A stretch of 64,000 nucleotides of DNA from positions 23,260 to 87,259 of the forward strand of contig NZ_MLBF01000016.1 of NCBI RefSeq assembly GCF_001936615.1, written 5' to 3'. Shown one piece after another: positions 42,018-52,235 of this stretch (positions are counted from its first letter, which is position 1; every line of letters starts with the position of its first letter). The position numbers and the translations under genes are program-made. The stretch comes from Desulfosporosinus metallidurans (GTDB taxonomy: Bacteria > Bacillota > Desulfitobacteriia > Desulfitobacteriales > Desulfitobacteriaceae). The notes under the pieces were generated by a model. The model worked only from the letters and a program-made list of their open reading frames with translations. It was not told the origin of the DNA and did not search any database.

Positions 42018-43502
42018 TTAGATAATGATACAGATAAGGCCTCCACTGCCATCATTGACTATCCTCTGCAAAGTGTCTTGGAGCTTATGTTGGGCATTTT
42101 CCGGCATACGATAGAGTTTATTTTGGATTCCCTCACGAACTAAGTTATGCAACGATTTGCCAAAAATATTAGATTCCCAGACCTTCTGAGGATCACTTTC
42201 AAACTCATCGAGCATATACTTCACGAGCTCTTCAGCTTGCTTTTCTGTCCCGATTAAGGGCGTGATTTCTGTCGTAATATCCGCTCTGATAATATGCAGA
42301 GACGGTGCGCTTGCTTTGAGCTTGATCCCATAATGTCCTCCCTGTTTAACAAGCTCTGGTTCTTCTAGGAACATTTCTTCAAGTTGAGGAGTAACCACGC
42401 CATAGCCATTAACCCGTACTTCTTCAATGGCCTCAGACATTTTATCCCATTCCTTCTTGGCCTTGCTATAGTCTAACACTAGGCGAAGCAAAGTATGATC
42501 CCCTTCAATTTCAATCCCGGTGAGATCTTGCAAAACTGTTTTGAAGAGCCCTTCAATAGCGGTGATTTCCACATTGGCGACTCCAGTGCCCAAGTTCATC
42601 TCCTTGAGAAGAACATCTTGGGCATATTGACATTCTGTCAAAGCGTTTAAAGCCTGATCGATGTCACGCAAACGCCGTACCCCGTCGATTGCTTTGCGCA
42701 CACTTTCCTCAAAGGCGGCCCGAATCGGATGAGCGGTATCGAGTTCCTCTACCCATTTTGGAAGATCAATATTGACTTCTGCTACAGGGAACTCATAGAG
42801 TACCTCTTCCAGAATTTGCGTAATATCGTCTTGTTTCATCTCCAGACAATTCAATGGAATAACTGGGATGCCATATTTCTCCTCCAGAGAACGGCTTAGT
42901 TCCATCGTATTTTCTGCATAGGGGCGAGTTGTATTTAAGAGCACTACAAATGGTTTCCCCAGTTGACGCAACTCGGAAATGACCCGTTCCTCAGCGTCCA
43001 AGTATGCTTCTCGTGGGATATCTGTAATCGATCCATCGGTCGTAACCACAATGCCGATGGTAGCATGATCCGTTATGACTTTTCGGGTACCCATTTCAGC
43101 TGCATCCTGAAAGGACATGGGTTCGTCACTCCATGACGTTTTCATCATGCGAGGCTCTTCTCCATCTTCGGCTTCGTACCCGAGGGCACCTTCTACATTG
43201 TATCCTACACAGTCCACCAAACGAACATTCATGTGTATTGAATCTTTGACAACGATTTCCACCGATTCTGAAGGAATAAACTTAGGTTCTGTCGTCGTGA
43301 TCATTCTTCCTGTCCCACTTTGAGGAAGCTCATCTTTGGCCCGCTCCCGCTCAAACGCATCTAAGATGTTAGGCAAGACCAGGAGGTCCATGAATCGTTT
43401 GATAAAGGTGGACTTTCCTGTACGGACTGGCCCGACGACACCGAGGTAGATATCGCCCCCTGTACGTTCAGCGATATCCCTGAAAATGTCTAGTTTTTCC
43501 AT
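42018..43502 (-). CDS. spoIVA: Stage IV sporulation protein A (spore coat ATPase)
   Basis: ATPase that polymerises on the forespore surface as the basement layer of the coat, and is anchored by SpoVM. From ATG 43502 (GGGAGGG upstream) it is 494 residues, the normal size. The frame stays open upstream but without support. The Walker A motif GPVRTGKSTF is near residue 24-33, VRLVDCVGYNVEGALGY near 97 is Walker B, and the hydrophobic C-terminal tail (GLICIII) is typical. A candidate sigma-E promoter lies upstream, as expected for mother-cell expression. It marks the organism as a spore former. Confidence 0.95.
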   Translation of the reverse strand: MEKLDIFRDIAERTGGDIYLGVVGPVRTGKSTFIKRFMDLLVLPNILDAFERERAKDELPQSGTGRMITTTEPKFIPSESVEIVVKDSIHMNVRLVDCVGYNVEGALGYEAEDGEEPRMMKTSWSDEPMSFQDAAEMGTRKVITDHATIGIVVTTDGSITDIPREAYLDAEERVISELRQLGKPFVVLLNTTRPYAENTMELSRSLEEKYGIPVIPLNCLEMKQDDITQILEEVLYEFPVAEVNIDLPKWVEELDTAHPIRAAFEESVRKAIDGVRRLRDIDQALNALTECQYAQDVLLKEMNLGTGVANVEITAIEGLFKTVLQDLTGIEIEGDHTLLRLVLDYSKAKKEWDKMSEAIEEVRVNGYGVVTPQLEEMFLEEPELVKQGGHYGIKLKASAPSLHIIRADITTEITPLIGTEKQAEELVKYMLDEFESDPQKVWESNIFGKSLHNLVREGIQNKLYRMPENAQHKLQDTLQRIVNDGSGGLICIII

Positions 43503-43627
43503 TACTAATTTCCCTCCCTTTTGAGTGCTGTCCCAAAATTTGGGGAAGGGCCTCCACCTTATCTCCCCTTCCACCTCCCTGTAACACGTGGCTTCCCGGT
43601 GACCGGACTAGCACATTAAGCAGTATA

Positions 43628-43656
43628 AGTATATTGACTCTTTTGGGTAAATATGA
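43628..43656 (-). promoter_or_regulatory. Candidate sigma-E promoter of spoIVA
   Basis: Minus strand TCATATT (43650-43656), 14-base spacer, AATATACT (43628-43635), close to the sigma-E pattern of -35 KMATATT and -10 CATACAHT. SpoIVA is sigma-E dependent in Bacillus (established). Confidence 0.6.
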
Positions 43657-43667
43657 CACACAAAAAA

Positions 43668-43701
43668 ACGTAGAAAAGGTTTTTTACAACCTCTTCTACG
43701 T
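43668..43701 (-). terminator. Rho-independent terminator before spoIVA (rear of gpsA operon boundary)
   Basis: Stem ACGTAGAAgAGGTT paired with AACCTtTTCTACGT, followed on the minus strand by TTTTTTT. It lies about 30 bases after the gpsA stop and terminates the der-plsY-gpsA transcript. Confidence 0.9.
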
Positions 43702-43730
43702 CTATGAATCTAAGCCTCAAAATATGTGCA

Positions 43731-44744
43731 CTATTTTAGCCAGCTCATTTCCACAACTTCTTCAAGTTCATGGCGTTTCCCGCGCATCATTAAATCCGCA
43801 ACTGCTTCTTTGGGATCCGCACCCTCAAATAGAACTTTGTAGGCTTGTTGGGTAATGGGCATAGAAATGTCTTTCTCTACACTGAGTTGATAGGCCACAC
43901 GGGCAGCCTTTACCCCTTCTACCACCATGCCGACTTCCTTAAGCACAGTTTCTAAGGGTTTCCCCTGCCCGAGCGCCACACCAGCTCGGCGATTGCGACT
44001 GTGTTGACTTGTACATGTAACGATAAGGTCGCCCACGCCCGATAACCCCGCAAAGGTCAACGGATGCCCCCCTAAAGCCACGCCCAAGCGCGCTATCTCC
44101 GCTAATCCCCTGGTCATAAGAGCCGCTTTAGTGTTGTCCCCAAACCCTAACCCTTCTGCTATCCCTGTGCATAAAGCAATAACATTTTTCAAAGCACCAC
44201 CAAGTTCAACCCCGACAACATCCGGATTGGTATACACTCTAAATTTCGGGGTCATCATCAGGTCTTGAACTATTGCAGCAGTCCCGACATCCGAGGCAAC
44301 CACGACCGTTGTCGGCATATCCCGTCCCACCTCTTCGGCATGGCTGGGGCCAGACAAGACGGCAATCGGATTTTGTGGAAGTTCCTCTGTTAATACTTCT
44401 GAGAGGCGGAGGTGTGTTTGTTCTTCTAAGCCCTTGGCCGTATTGACCACAATGCAACCCGGCCTTAGGTAGGGCCTAACCAAACAAGCGGCTTGCCTCA
44501 CACTATGAGACGGTACACTGAAAACAACGAGATCTGCGTTTAAAAGTGCCAGATCTGTTGTCGGCAGAAGACCTAGTGGCAGAGCGACACCCGGCAAATA
44601 ACGTGAATTTTCGCGGTGCTTGTTCATAAGTTCCATCTCATCCGGGTGACGACCGATAAGTGCAACCTGATGACCTGCGTTCGCTAAGAGCACTGCCAGA
44701 GCACTCCCCCAGCTTCCAGCTCCATAAACAGCTACATTGGGCAT
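43731..44744 (-). CDS. gpsA: Glycerol-3-phosphate dehydrogenase [NAD(P)+]
   Basis: Makes glycerol-3-phosphate from dihydroxyacetone phosphate for phospholipids. It is 337 residues. The NAD-binding motif GAGSWGSALAVLLA is near residue 7-20, VVNTAKGLE near 100, LSGPSHAEEV near 135, and the catalytic lysine in GGALKNVIALC near 185. GGAGGAG precedes the ATG. It follows plsY, which uses the product, in a conserved Clostridia order. Confidence 0.95.
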   Translation of the reverse strand: MPNVAVYGAGSWGSALAVLLANAGHQVALIGRHPDEMELMNKHRENSRYLPGVALPLGLLPTTDLALLNADLVVFSVPSHSVRQAACLVRPYLRPGCIVVNTAKGLEEQTHLRLSEVLTEELPQNPIAVLSGPSHAEEVGRDMPTTVVVASDVGTAAIVQDLMMTPKFRVYTNPDVVGVELGGALKNVIALCTGIAEGLGFGDNTKAALMTRGLAEIARLGVALGGHPLTFAGLSGVGDLIVTCTSQHSRNRRAGVALGQGKPLETVLKEVGMVVEGVKAARVAYQLSVEKDISMPITQQAYKVLFEGADPKEAVADLMMRGKRHELEEVVEMSWLK

Positions 44745-44845
44745 ACGTATACTCCTCCCTCTACTCCAAGAATTAACCCTTTTACTAGGACCTCTCTTCG
44801 ATGAGTAGGTCCTGGTAACCTACAGGGTGGGGTAGAGACCCCTCA

Positions 44846-45448
44846 CTACACATCCCTCGGATTCTTTTTATCGCCGAACCGATGTTCTGTTCCTTGCAAC
44901 ACTCGTTGGAAATTAGCACGATGAAGAAACAGCACAATCGAAGAGGCGACCAATCCGAAAAACCGATATGCAAAAGGTTCTGGAAAAATAAAGACTGCAA
45001 TAGCAACCGTGAGAGCACCGACCACTGAGCCCATGGAAACATAACGTGTCACAACCACTACCAGAAGGAACAGTGCAATAGCCACAAACATGACTTTCGG
45101 CATCAAGACCGTAATGATTCCAAATCCAGCGGCAACCCCTTTTCCGCTGGGTCGAAAACCAAACAACGGGTTCCAGCTATGCCCCGCCATCGCCAGTAAC
45201 CCTCCTATAATTCCTCCCCATGGTCCAAAAGCCCAATAACCAAGGGCGGCAGCCGCGGCCCCCTTCAAGAAGTCCCCAAGTAATACCAAAATGCCCAGTT
45301 TAACCCCCAGAAGACGAAAGGCATTCGTCGTGCCGATATTTCCGCTGCCATGCCGACGTACGTCAATCCCTTTTAGTTGGCCCGCCAAATAAGCAAAAGG
45401 AATGATCCCCAAGCAATACGTCACGATAAACAACAGGTAGCGTAGCAT
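44846..45448 (-). CDS. plsY: Glycerol-3-phosphate acyltransferase PlsY
   Basis: Membrane acyltransferase that uses acyl-phosphate to acylate glycerol-3-phosphate. It is 200 residues with five spans. The three conserved motifs are seen: [15 protein letters not shown] near residue 32-46, [22 protein letters not shown] (parts near 98-118) and a last motif near the C-terminus ([17 protein letters not shown]). It starts five bases after the der stop. Confidence 0.93.
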   Translation of the reverse strand: MLRYLLFIVTYCLGIIPFAYLAGQLKGIDVRRHGSGNIGTTNAFRLLGVKLGILVLLGDFLKGAAAAALGYWAFGPWGGIIGGLLAMAGHSWNPLFGFRPSGKGVAAGFGIITVLMPKVMFVAIALFLLVVVVTRYVSMGSVVGALTVAIAVFIFPEPFAYRFFGLVASSIVLFLHRANFQRVLQGTEHRFGDKKNPRDV

Positions 45449-45453
45449 TTGCC

Positions 45454-46785
45454 TTACTCCTTTTCTTCGTCTTTTTGGCGAACTACAATTCGGATCGGTG
45501 AACCCTCAAAACCGAAATGTTTCCGCATCTGATTCTCTAAATATCGTTTATACGAAAAATGCATCAATTCAGGGTCATTGACAAAGAAAACAAACGTCGG
45601 CGGCTTTACTCCTACTTGAGTGAGGTAACGGACCTTTAATCGTCGTCCTTTATCAGATGGGGGTGGATTGAGATGCACCCATTCTCTCAGTAAGGCGTTC
45701 AAGGTGGCAGTCGTTACACGGGTTGCGTTTTGTTCAACCACGAAATCAACCAGTTCTAAAATTTTATTAACCCGTTGCCCAGTTTTGGCGGAAATGAACA
45801 TGGTTGGAGCATACTGCATAAAACCCAATTCTTCGCGAACCGTCTTTTCGAATTTGTTGATCGTCTTCTCGTCCTTTTCGACGAGATCCCACTTGTTAAC
45901 AATTAATACAATAGCTTTGCCCGCATCATGGGCATAGCCGGCAATCTTCTTGTCTTGTTCCGTGACCCCATCTGTGGCATCGATCAGCATGAGGATCACA
46001 TCAGAGCGATCGACTGCACGAAGAGAACGGACAACACTATATTGCTCTGTTAGTTCGTCGATTCGCCCTTTACGGCGCATTCCCGCCGTATCAATGAGGA
46101 TATAATGCTTCCCTTCATGCTCAAAGGGAGTATCAATCGCGTCCCGAGTGGTTCCTGGAATATTGCTGACAATCACCCGTTCTTTCCCCAGCATAGTATT
46201 GACTAACGACGATTTTCCGACGTTTGGACGTCCAATGACGGAAATACGGATCACATCTGGATCATACTCTTCATCGTTGTTCTCTGGTAAGTTAGAAATC
46301 ACGAAGTCGAGTAAATCTCCTGTATTCATGCCATGCACTGCAGATATAGGAATTGGTTCCCCTAACCCTAAACTATAGAATTCATAAAGTTGGCTTTGGA
46401 TTTTTTCGAAGTTTTCCACTTTATTGGCAGCGAGCAAGACTGGTTTTCCGGAACGACGCAAGGTACGGGCAATCAGATCATCATCCGGCGTAGGAGATAT
46501 TTGGGCATCCACAACAAAAATAACCACGTCCGCTTCTTCCATGGCAATTTCTGCTTGCCTCCTCATCTGAGAGGCAATAGGAGTCCCTTCATCCTTAAAT
46601 TCGATTCCTCCTGTATCGATCAAAGCAAACTTCCGTCCTAGCCACTCTGCATCTCGATAAAGTCGGTCTCTCGTCACCCCAGGCATATTTTCCACAATGG
46701 CCACCAGTCCGCCCGTAATACGATTAAACAACGTCGACTTTCCGACATTTGGCCTTCCTACAATAGCAACAACAGGTTTACTCAA
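45454..46785 (-). CDS. der: Ribosome biogenesis GTPase Der (EngA)
   Basis: Tandem-GTPase needed for 50S ribosome assembly, 443 residues. The two P-loops are [16 protein letters not shown] near residue 10 and [16 protein letters not shown] near residue 182; [12 protein letters not shown] and [11 protein letters not shown]4 motifs follow in each domain, and a KH-like domain lies near 350-440. Its ATG overlaps the end of the DUF512 gene by eight bases, a conserved arrangement. Confidence 0.97.
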   Translation of the reverse strand: MSKPVVAIVGRPNVGKSTLFNRITGGLVAIVENMPGVTRDRLYRDAEWLGRKFALIDTGGIEFKDEGTPIASQMRRQAEIAMEEADVVIFVVDAQISPTPDDDLIARTLRRSGKPVLLAANKVENFEKIQSQLYEFYSLGLGEPIPISAVHGMNTGDLLDFVISNLPENNDEEYDPDVIRISVIGRPNVGKSSLVNTMLGKERVIVSNIPGTTRDAIDTPFEHEGKHYILIDTAGMRRKGRIDELTEQYSVVRSLRAVDRSDVILMLIDATDGVTEQDKKIAGYAHDAGKAIVLIVNKWDLVEKDEKTINKFEKTVREELGFMQYAPTMFISAKTGQRVNKILELVDFVVEQNATRVTTATLNALLREWVHLNPPPSDKGRRLKVRYLTQVGVKPPTFVFFVNDPELMHFSYKRYLENQMRKHFGFEGSPIRIVVRQKDEEKE

Positions 46786-48109
46786 TAGTTTTACCTCCCA
46801 AAGGATATCCGATTACATGCTCTAAAAATGCCAAGCCATCGTTTTTAACGATACGGGCCTTGCCATTCACCTTTTCCTCTAACCACGTTACACTCTGATC
46901 ATCGAGAAAGAGATCTTCATCCGCCTTGAGCATAACACGTGGAACAAGAAACTCCTCCCCCAATAAATCTCCTAATTGATGAGCAATATCTTGAGCCGTC
47001 AGTAATCCAGCGCATGTGACAGATCGGCCAAAAAAATCATTGCTTATCGCATGAACTGTGAGCTTTAATCCTCTTATTCGATCCTCTAAGCGGCCCCGCC
47101 ACAATTCAAATAGTTTTTGCGCCGATGCTCCGGTAATGAGATGCACGCGGCGTTCTGAGACCTCCTCTGGTAAAGAGTCCCACCCAGATTCGATTTCAGC
47201 GATGAATTTCCGTGCCATGCCCACACCGTTCTCCAATTGTGGAAAATCATCATAGACTGATAACTCAGGAAAGTCCTGTCCGGCTAGAATATAAAATTCA
47301 TCTGCCAAGTAGACAAGATGCAGACCCGTCTTTGCCAAGAAGTCCTTTTGCCACCTCTGTGCCTTATCCAGAATCCAACGAGCTTCTTCTGTCGTAAACC
47401 CACGCAGTAGGGTAAGCTGTTCGCGGTAGCGAGTTAACCCCACCGGAACAACAGCAATCGACTGTACAGCAGGATAGAGTTCCCCTAACCGTTCGATCGT
47501 TTCGATCAACACGTCTCCATCGTTGTGATCTGGGAGCAAGACAACTTGAGCATGTATCATAATTCCAGCTTCAGCTAAACGTTTGATTTGCTCTGGCAGC
47601 TTTCCCGCATGCGGGTTTCTCATAAGACGAGAACGCACTTCTGCATCCCAGGCGTGGACAGAAATATACAACGGACTAAGATGGAGAGAAATAATCCGCT
47701 CTAATTCCTCCTCACTCAGATTAGACAAGGTAATAAAACTCCCCTGAGTAAGCGATAAGCGATAATCATCATCTCTATCATAAAGAGTTCGCCGCATCCC
47801 TTTGGGCATTTGGGCTACAAAGCAAAACGTACAATTATTACGGCATACTTTCAGACCGTCAGCACTTATTGTTTCTACCTCTAGGCCCAAGAATTCCCCT
47901 GGAGCCTTTTCTATTTCAATTTCCCATTGGTCTCCATTAGGTTTTTCAATAAGCAGGGTAAATTCTTCTTCCGATACCCCAAACTGAAAGTCAATGATAT
48001 CATTAAGTTCTTCATCATTCACTGCCAGAACGCGATCTCCGACTTGAATCTCCATCTCTTCGGCAATACTCCCTGTGTCGACCGCCGCGACCACAAGCCC
48101 TTTAGACAA
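46778..48109 (-). CDS. DUF512 radical SAM-type protein with PDZ domain
   Basis: A 443-residue protein widespread in Clostridia beside der. Residues 1-75 are a PDZ-like domain (GLVVAAVDTGSIAEEMEIQVGDRVLAVN), then CRNNCTFCFV near residue 92-101 gives a CX3CX2C cluster motif typical of radical SAM enzymes, followed by FITLSNLSEEELERIISLHLSPLYISVHA (parts) and the DUF512 C-terminal domain. The reaction is unknown. It shares a stop/start overlap with der and may help ribosome or RNA maturation; this is inference from neighbours only. Confidence 0.88.
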   Translation of the reverse strand: MSKGLVVAAVDTGSIAEEMEIQVGDRVLAVNDEELNDIIDFQFGVSEEEFTLLIEKPNGDQWEIEIEKAPGEFLGLEVETISADGLKVCRNNCTFCFVAQMPKGMRRTLYDRDDDYRLSLTQGSFITLSNLSEEELERIISLHLSPLYISVHAWDAEVRSRLMRNPHAGKLPEQIKRLAEAGIMIHAQVVLLPDHNDGDVLIETIERLGELYPAVQSIAVVPVGLTRYREQLTLLRGFTTEEARWILDKAQRWQKDFLAKTGLHLVYLADEFYILAGQDFPELSVYDDFPQLENGVGMARKFIAEIESGWDSLPEEVSERRVHLITGASAQKLFELWRGRLEDRIRGLKLTVHAISNDFFGRSVTCAGLLTAQDIAHQLGDLLGEEFLVPRVMLKADEDLFLDDQSVTWLEEKVNGKARIVKNDGLAFLEHVIGYPLGGKTIE

Positions 48110-48195
48110 ACTATTTCATCCTCCTGACATTTAGATCAGGCATATTATCCCAGCCTCTGATCGATTACAAGTATACTACAAATGAGACAAGCCTG

Positions 48196-48873
48196 CTACT
48201 GAAGTTCACGTTCTTCAGCTTGCTCATAGGCCCCAACTCCATTCACAGGTAATAACTGCTCAGACGTTGATTTTCGCAGTGCCCTCGCCGTGAAATTTTT
48301 CCATCCTAGACGCAAACCCGCCCAAGCTGTAAAAAATAACACGCCAAAATTCCAAACAAACGAATCCGGTAAATCTGCATGCCTGACAATTCCCTCATAG
48401 GCGAAACGCACTAGGGCTTGGTTCAAAAGAACACTCCCTACAAAGGCTGCTGCTGTTCCCCAATAGGACTTAGCCGTTAACCAAGCCACTAAGGTCAGGG
48501 CAATGGTAAAAAACCATGCTCCATACGGAAAAACCCCAGGTTCATTCACTAGAAAAAGTGTTTCGATGCTGAAAAGAAAGCTAGTAAACAAAAGCGGGAA
48601 AATTCTCCGTTCAGCACGCCGCAATGCCCATCCTCCAAAAAACAACATGACCGATAGACGTGCGAAGTGCCAGTGCCAAGGCATTAGCGATGGAAAGGCT
48701 ATCTCTAAAGATTTTCCAAGCAACCAGGCAATCGCTAGCATAAGAAAAAATCGCCGGGAAGCTCGTCTTTCGGCCCAAGTTAAAAGTACTAAGCCAAGAA
48801 TAATCCACTCTCCATAGGGAAAATTCAGATAAACCCCTCCTCCAATGGAAGCCTTTATCTCTATCATTCCCAT
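48196..48873 (-). CDS. Unrecognised membrane protein
   Basis: 225 residues with about seven hydrophobic segments between residues 18 and 190, and a charged C-terminal tail of about 35 residues (from KNFTARALRKS). I do not recognise a family; a YphA-like sporulation membrane protein is possible from its position beside der and a FtsW/SpoVE-like gene. It starts 11 bases before the ftsW gene's stop region and is separated from DUF512 by 86 bases. No catalytic motif can be named. Confidence 0.6.
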   Translation of the reverse strand: MGMIEIKASIGGGVYLNFPYGEWIILGLVLLTWAERRASRRFFLMLAIAWLLGKSLEIAFPSLMPWHWHFARLSVMLFFGGWALRRAERRIFPLLFTSFLFSIETLFLVNEPGVFPYGAWFFTIALTLVAWLTAKSYWGTAAAFVGSVLLNQALVRFAYEGIVRHADLPDSFVWNFGVLFFTAWAGLRLGWKNFTARALRKSTSEQLLPVNGVGAYEQAEERELQ

Positions 48874-48884
48874 CTAGAAGGAGT

Positions 48885-50033
48885 TTACACGGTCATATTG
48901 GGCAGGTTTTCTTCAGTACGACTGGCAATTTTGCGATAACGGGATATATTTAGGATTAAACCAAGTTCGATCAACGTTATGACAAGGGAACTCCCCCCGT
49001 ACGATATCAGAGGAAGGGTAATCCCCGTAACTGGCATTACTCCAGTGACTACTGACAAATTAATCGTGGTTTGAATTGCCAACGAGGAGGTTAGACCAAA
49101 GCCTAAAAGTCGACCAAAGCGATCCGGACAGCCCTTAACCACGTGGTAAGCCCGTGCATATAACGTAATGAAAAGAGCTAATAAAAACAATGCGCCTACT
49201 AAACCTAGCTCTTCTCCTACTATAGCATAAATTGTATCAGTATGATTTTCAGGCAGAAAACCATACTTTTGCATACTTCGTCCTAAGCCGACCCCAAACA
49301 AACCGCCGGAGCCAAAGGCAATCTCAGCATTTGTAATCTGGTAGCCTAAATCCGAAGCATATTTCCATGGGTCTAGCCAAACCAAAATCCGATTCCATTG
49401 ATACTGTGTGCGATGGACCAAATATAAAAGCGTTATTCCAAGAGGTGGTACGGCCGCTAAAAAGTAGATCGTTGGAATTTCGGTCTGCAAGAGCATTGCG
49501 ACACTCGTCAGACCTAAAACCATCACCGTCCCTAGGTCTGGTTGTTTATAAACGAGGAGTAAGACTAGGATCATCACTAAGGCGATAATCCCCAGTGGAA
49601 TGCGCCAATCCTTTCCTCGTTTGAGGGGAAACCGATCTAAGATATGCGCGAAAAAGAGCACTAGGGTTAGTTTAGCTATTTCAGAAGGTTGAATTGTAAC
49701 ACCTGCGATTTGAATCCAGCGAGCTGAGCCTTTCGCCGCAATCCCCGCATGGGTGAAGGTTACTGCGATCAGTAATACTATACTAATGAGGATCCCAATC
49801 CCTGCAAAGCGTCGCCAAAACACATAAGGAATCTTGATAACCACAAACGCGAAAACAGAACCAATCAACGTCCATTTCAGCTGTTGAAAAACATAGTAAT
49901 ACGTATTTTGGGTAGCATTAAAACCGCTCACTGCCCCGGCACTCAACACCATAATCAATCCAAAGGCTAAAAGGGCAAGTGCTATAAAAAGCAATGGGAA
50001 ATCAATCGGCTGAGCTACTTGTCGTTTAGCCAT
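48885..50033 (-). CDS. ftsW: FtsW/RodA/SpoVE-family peptidoglycan glycosyltransferase
   Basis: Ten-span SEDS protein, 382 residues from ATG 50033, for which GGAAGG lies eight bases upstream; the GTG at 50042 is inside that site. It polymerises glycan strands with a partner PBP. The conserved GSARWIQIAGVTIQPSEIAK (about residue 105-125), the motif KPQPDLG-like YKQPDLGTVMVL, GSGGLFGVGLGRSMQKYGFLPENHTDTIYA (parts) and LPLISYGGSS near 345 are visible. FtsW is the likely cell-division role, but SpoVE, the sporulation paralogue, cannot be excluded from sequence alone. It follows the IspH-S1 fusion. Confidence 0.9.
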   Translation of the reverse strand: MAKRQVAQPIDFPLLFIALALLAFGLIMVLSAGAVSGFNATQNTYYYVFQQLKWTLIGSVFAFVVIKIPYVFWRRFAGIGILISIVLLIAVTFTHAGIAAKGSARWIQIAGVTIQPSEIAKLTLVLFFAHILDRFPLKRGKDWRIPLGIIALVMILVLLLVYKQPDLGTVMVLGLTSVAMLLQTEIPTIYFLAAVPPLGITLLYLVHRTQYQWNRILVWLDPWKYASDLGYQITNAEIAFGSGGLFGVGLGRSMQKYGFLPENHTDTIYAIVGEELGLVGALFLLALFITLYARAYHVVKGCPDRFGRLLGFGLTSSLAIQTTINLSVVTGVMPVTGITLPLISYGGSSLVITLIELGLILNISRYRKIASRTEENLPNMTV

Positions 50034-50048
50034 CAGGATCACCTTCCG

Positions 50049-52040
50049 TTACTTCTCTTGGTTTTCGGCAATAAAAGTCTTACCCAGTACATCCCCGATC
50101 GTTACCGGTGCAGTTTCAGATTGCAAGGCTAAAGCTTCGGCATCATTTTTCTGGTTTGAGTCTATGGTCCCCTCGCGAATGCTTAGACTAATTCGCTTCT
50201 CCTCTGGCTTACATTCAATGACTTTGGCACTCACCATATCCCCAACTTTAAGTACATCTTCCACTTTATTGACCCGATGATCTGCCAACTGGGAAATGTG
50301 AACCAGCCCGTCCACCCCGTCTGCAAGCTGAACAAAGGCCCCAAAAGGAGCAATGCGCACAACTTTACCGTTCACCAAAGATCCTACGGGGTAGTTTTGA
50401 GCCACCGCAACCCATGGGCTCACTTTGAGTTGTTTAAGCCCTAACGAAAGCTTCCCAGTTTGTTGATCAACTATTAAAACTTGAACTTCCACTTCGTCCC
50501 CTATTTTTAGTAGCTCCGAGGGATGCTTAATCCGAGTGTAGGCCATGTCCGAAATATGAAGCAGTCCATCTAGCCCACCGATGTCTACAAAAACACCGAA
50601 ATCGACCATCCGTCGAACGACCCCTGTCACCACATCACCCTCTTTGAGGGTCTCTAGTAAATGTTTACGTTGGATTACCCGCTCTTCTTCCAAAATAACT
50701 TTTTGAGAAAGCACTACTTTCCGCTTAGATGGATCAAATTCAAGCATCCGCAAGCGAAGAGTTTGCCCTAAAAACTGATTCAGGTCTTCAACATAACCCG
50801 GTTGGATTTGAGATGCAGGAACAAAACCACGCATTCCGACATCAACCACCAAGCCACCCTTGACAACTTCAACCACGTTAGCCTGAATCTCTTCTTTACT
50901 CACGGCTAAAGTTTCAAGGCGTTCCTTAGCTCTCTCTTCATCCGCTTGCCGTTTTGAAAGGACTGTATGCCCTTCTTCATTTTCAACACGCATGACCACT
51001 GCCGTAATTTCTTCCCCGATGGACACAACATCCTCTGGGCGTGTTTGCCGGGCTACAGCCAGCTCTTTAAGCGGTATGACACCCTCAGATTTCCAGCCGA
51101 TATCGACAAAGATCTCATCATTTGTTATTTTAACAACCTTCCCCGAAACCCTTGCACCAGGATGAAGTTCTTGGAAATTTTCCGCCCAACTGGCCATATC
51201 CATTTCATTGTCATTAATCTCAGTCATTTTCTTATAAACCTCCTCAATTATCCAATCTGGTGTTGAAGCTCCAGCTGTCAAACCTGCCTCCTTGGCTTCT
51301 TGAAACCAAACGCTTTCTAATTCCTCCGCTGTTTCAATCAGATATGTTTTCGTGCGTTCCGCACAGATACTGGCTAATTTTCGGGTATTGGCACTATTGC
51401 GCCCCCCCACGACCACCATTACGTCCACCATTTCTGCCAACTCACGGGCCACCATTTGTCGTTCAGCCGTGGCGTTACAGATCGTGTTGTGCACGGTAAG
51501 TTCATCCGTATGGAGTTTCAGCTCTTCGACAATCCTTTCATAATTTTCCGTCAGTTGGGTGGTCTGCGCCAAAACGGCCAAATGAGGGTAAAATGGCAGT
51601 TCTTTAGCTTCCTCAACCGTCTGGATGGGGATGGCATGTTCTCCTGCCCAGCCCAGAATTCCCTGTACTTCTGGGTGAAGTTTGTCACCCATGACGATCA
51701 CTTGTTGTCCCATCTGAGCAGACTCGGCAGCTAGCCGCTGAGCTTTCTGAACAAAAGGACAGGTGGCATCCACTACCTGAATTCCTTTACTTTCAGCCTC
51801 ATGATAGACATTGGGAGCTACGCCATGAGATCTGATAATTAAGGCCTGTTCAGATTTTGCCTCTTCTAAAGCATTTACAACTTGAATCCCACGTTCTTCT
51901 AAACGTTTTACAACCTGTTGATTGTGAATGAGTGGTCCAAGGGATACCGCAGATGACGTTTCCACTGTTCGTTCTGCCATATCTAAGGCGCGTTTCACGC
52001 CAAAACAAAACCCAGCTTTTGCTGCCCGTTTGACTTTCAA
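50049..52040 (-). CDS. ispH-rpsA: Fused HMBPP reductase IspH and ribosomal protein S1
   Basis: A 663-residue fusion common in Clostridia. Residues 1-280 are IspH, the last step of the MEP isoprenoid route, with the [4Fe-4S] cysteines in AGFCFGVKRALD near 12, DATCPFVQ near 98 and NTICNATAERQ near 190. Residues 300-640 contain four S1 RNA-binding repeats (starting near GARVSGKVVKITNDE, IQANVVEVVKGG, GDVVTGVVRRMVDFG and GSLVNGKVVRIAPFG). I chose TTG 52040 with AGGGAGG eight bases upstream. Isoprenoids made here feed the HepT and menaquinone genes at the other end of the window. Confidence 0.93.
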   Translation of the reverse strand: MKVKRAAKAGFCFGVKRALDMAERTVETSSAVSLGPLIHNQQVVKRLEERGIQVVNALEEAKSEQALIIRSHGVAPNVYHEAESKGIQVVDATCPFVQKAQRLAAESAQMGQQVIVMGDKLHPEVQGILGWAGEHAIPIQTVEEAKELPFYPHLAVLAQTTQLTENYERIVEELKLHTDELTVHNTICNATAERQMVARELAEMVDVMVVVGGRNSANTRKLASICAERTKTYLIETAEELESVWFQEAKEAGLTAGASTPDWIIEEVYKKMTEINDNEMDMASWAENFQELHPGARVSGKVVKITNDEIFVDIGWKSEGVIPLKELAVARQTRPEDVVSIGEEITAVVMRVENEEGHTVLSKRQADEERAKERLETLAVSKEEIQANVVEVVKGGLVVDVGMRGFVPASQIQPGYVEDLNQFLGQTLRLRMLEFDPSKRKVVLSQKVILEEERVIQRKHLLETLKEGDVVTGVVRRMVDFGVFVDIGGLDGLLHISDMAYTRIKHPSELLKIGDEVEVQVLIVDQQTGKLSLGLKQLKVSPWVAVAQNYPVGSLVNGKVVRIAPFGAFVQLADGVDGLVHISQLADHRVNKVEDVLKVGDMVSAKVIECKPEEKRISLSIREGTIDSNQKNDAEALALQSETAPVTIGDVLGKTFIAENQEK

Positions 52041-52120
52041 AATCAGAACCTCCCTAAAAATCGTCAAGAACTAATTCTCTATTCTGCTTCTAAATTCCTG
52101 TCTATCCTTCCCTCAATAAT

Positions 52121-52182
52121 AAAAAAGATGCGACTGGAAAATGAGACTGAGCACTATTCAGCCGCATATTCCAGTTCGCATC
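52121..52182 (-). terminator. Rho-independent terminator after cstA
   Basis: Long stem (GATGCGAACTGGAA and its near complement) with a large loop, followed on the minus strand by TTTTTTATTATT. It ends the cstA transcript before the ispH-S1 operon. Confidence 0.75.
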
Positions 52183-52235
52183 CCGTCTCTAAGTTAAGCT
52201 TTGAGCTTCACAAAAGTTCAGTCGTACTCGAACGT

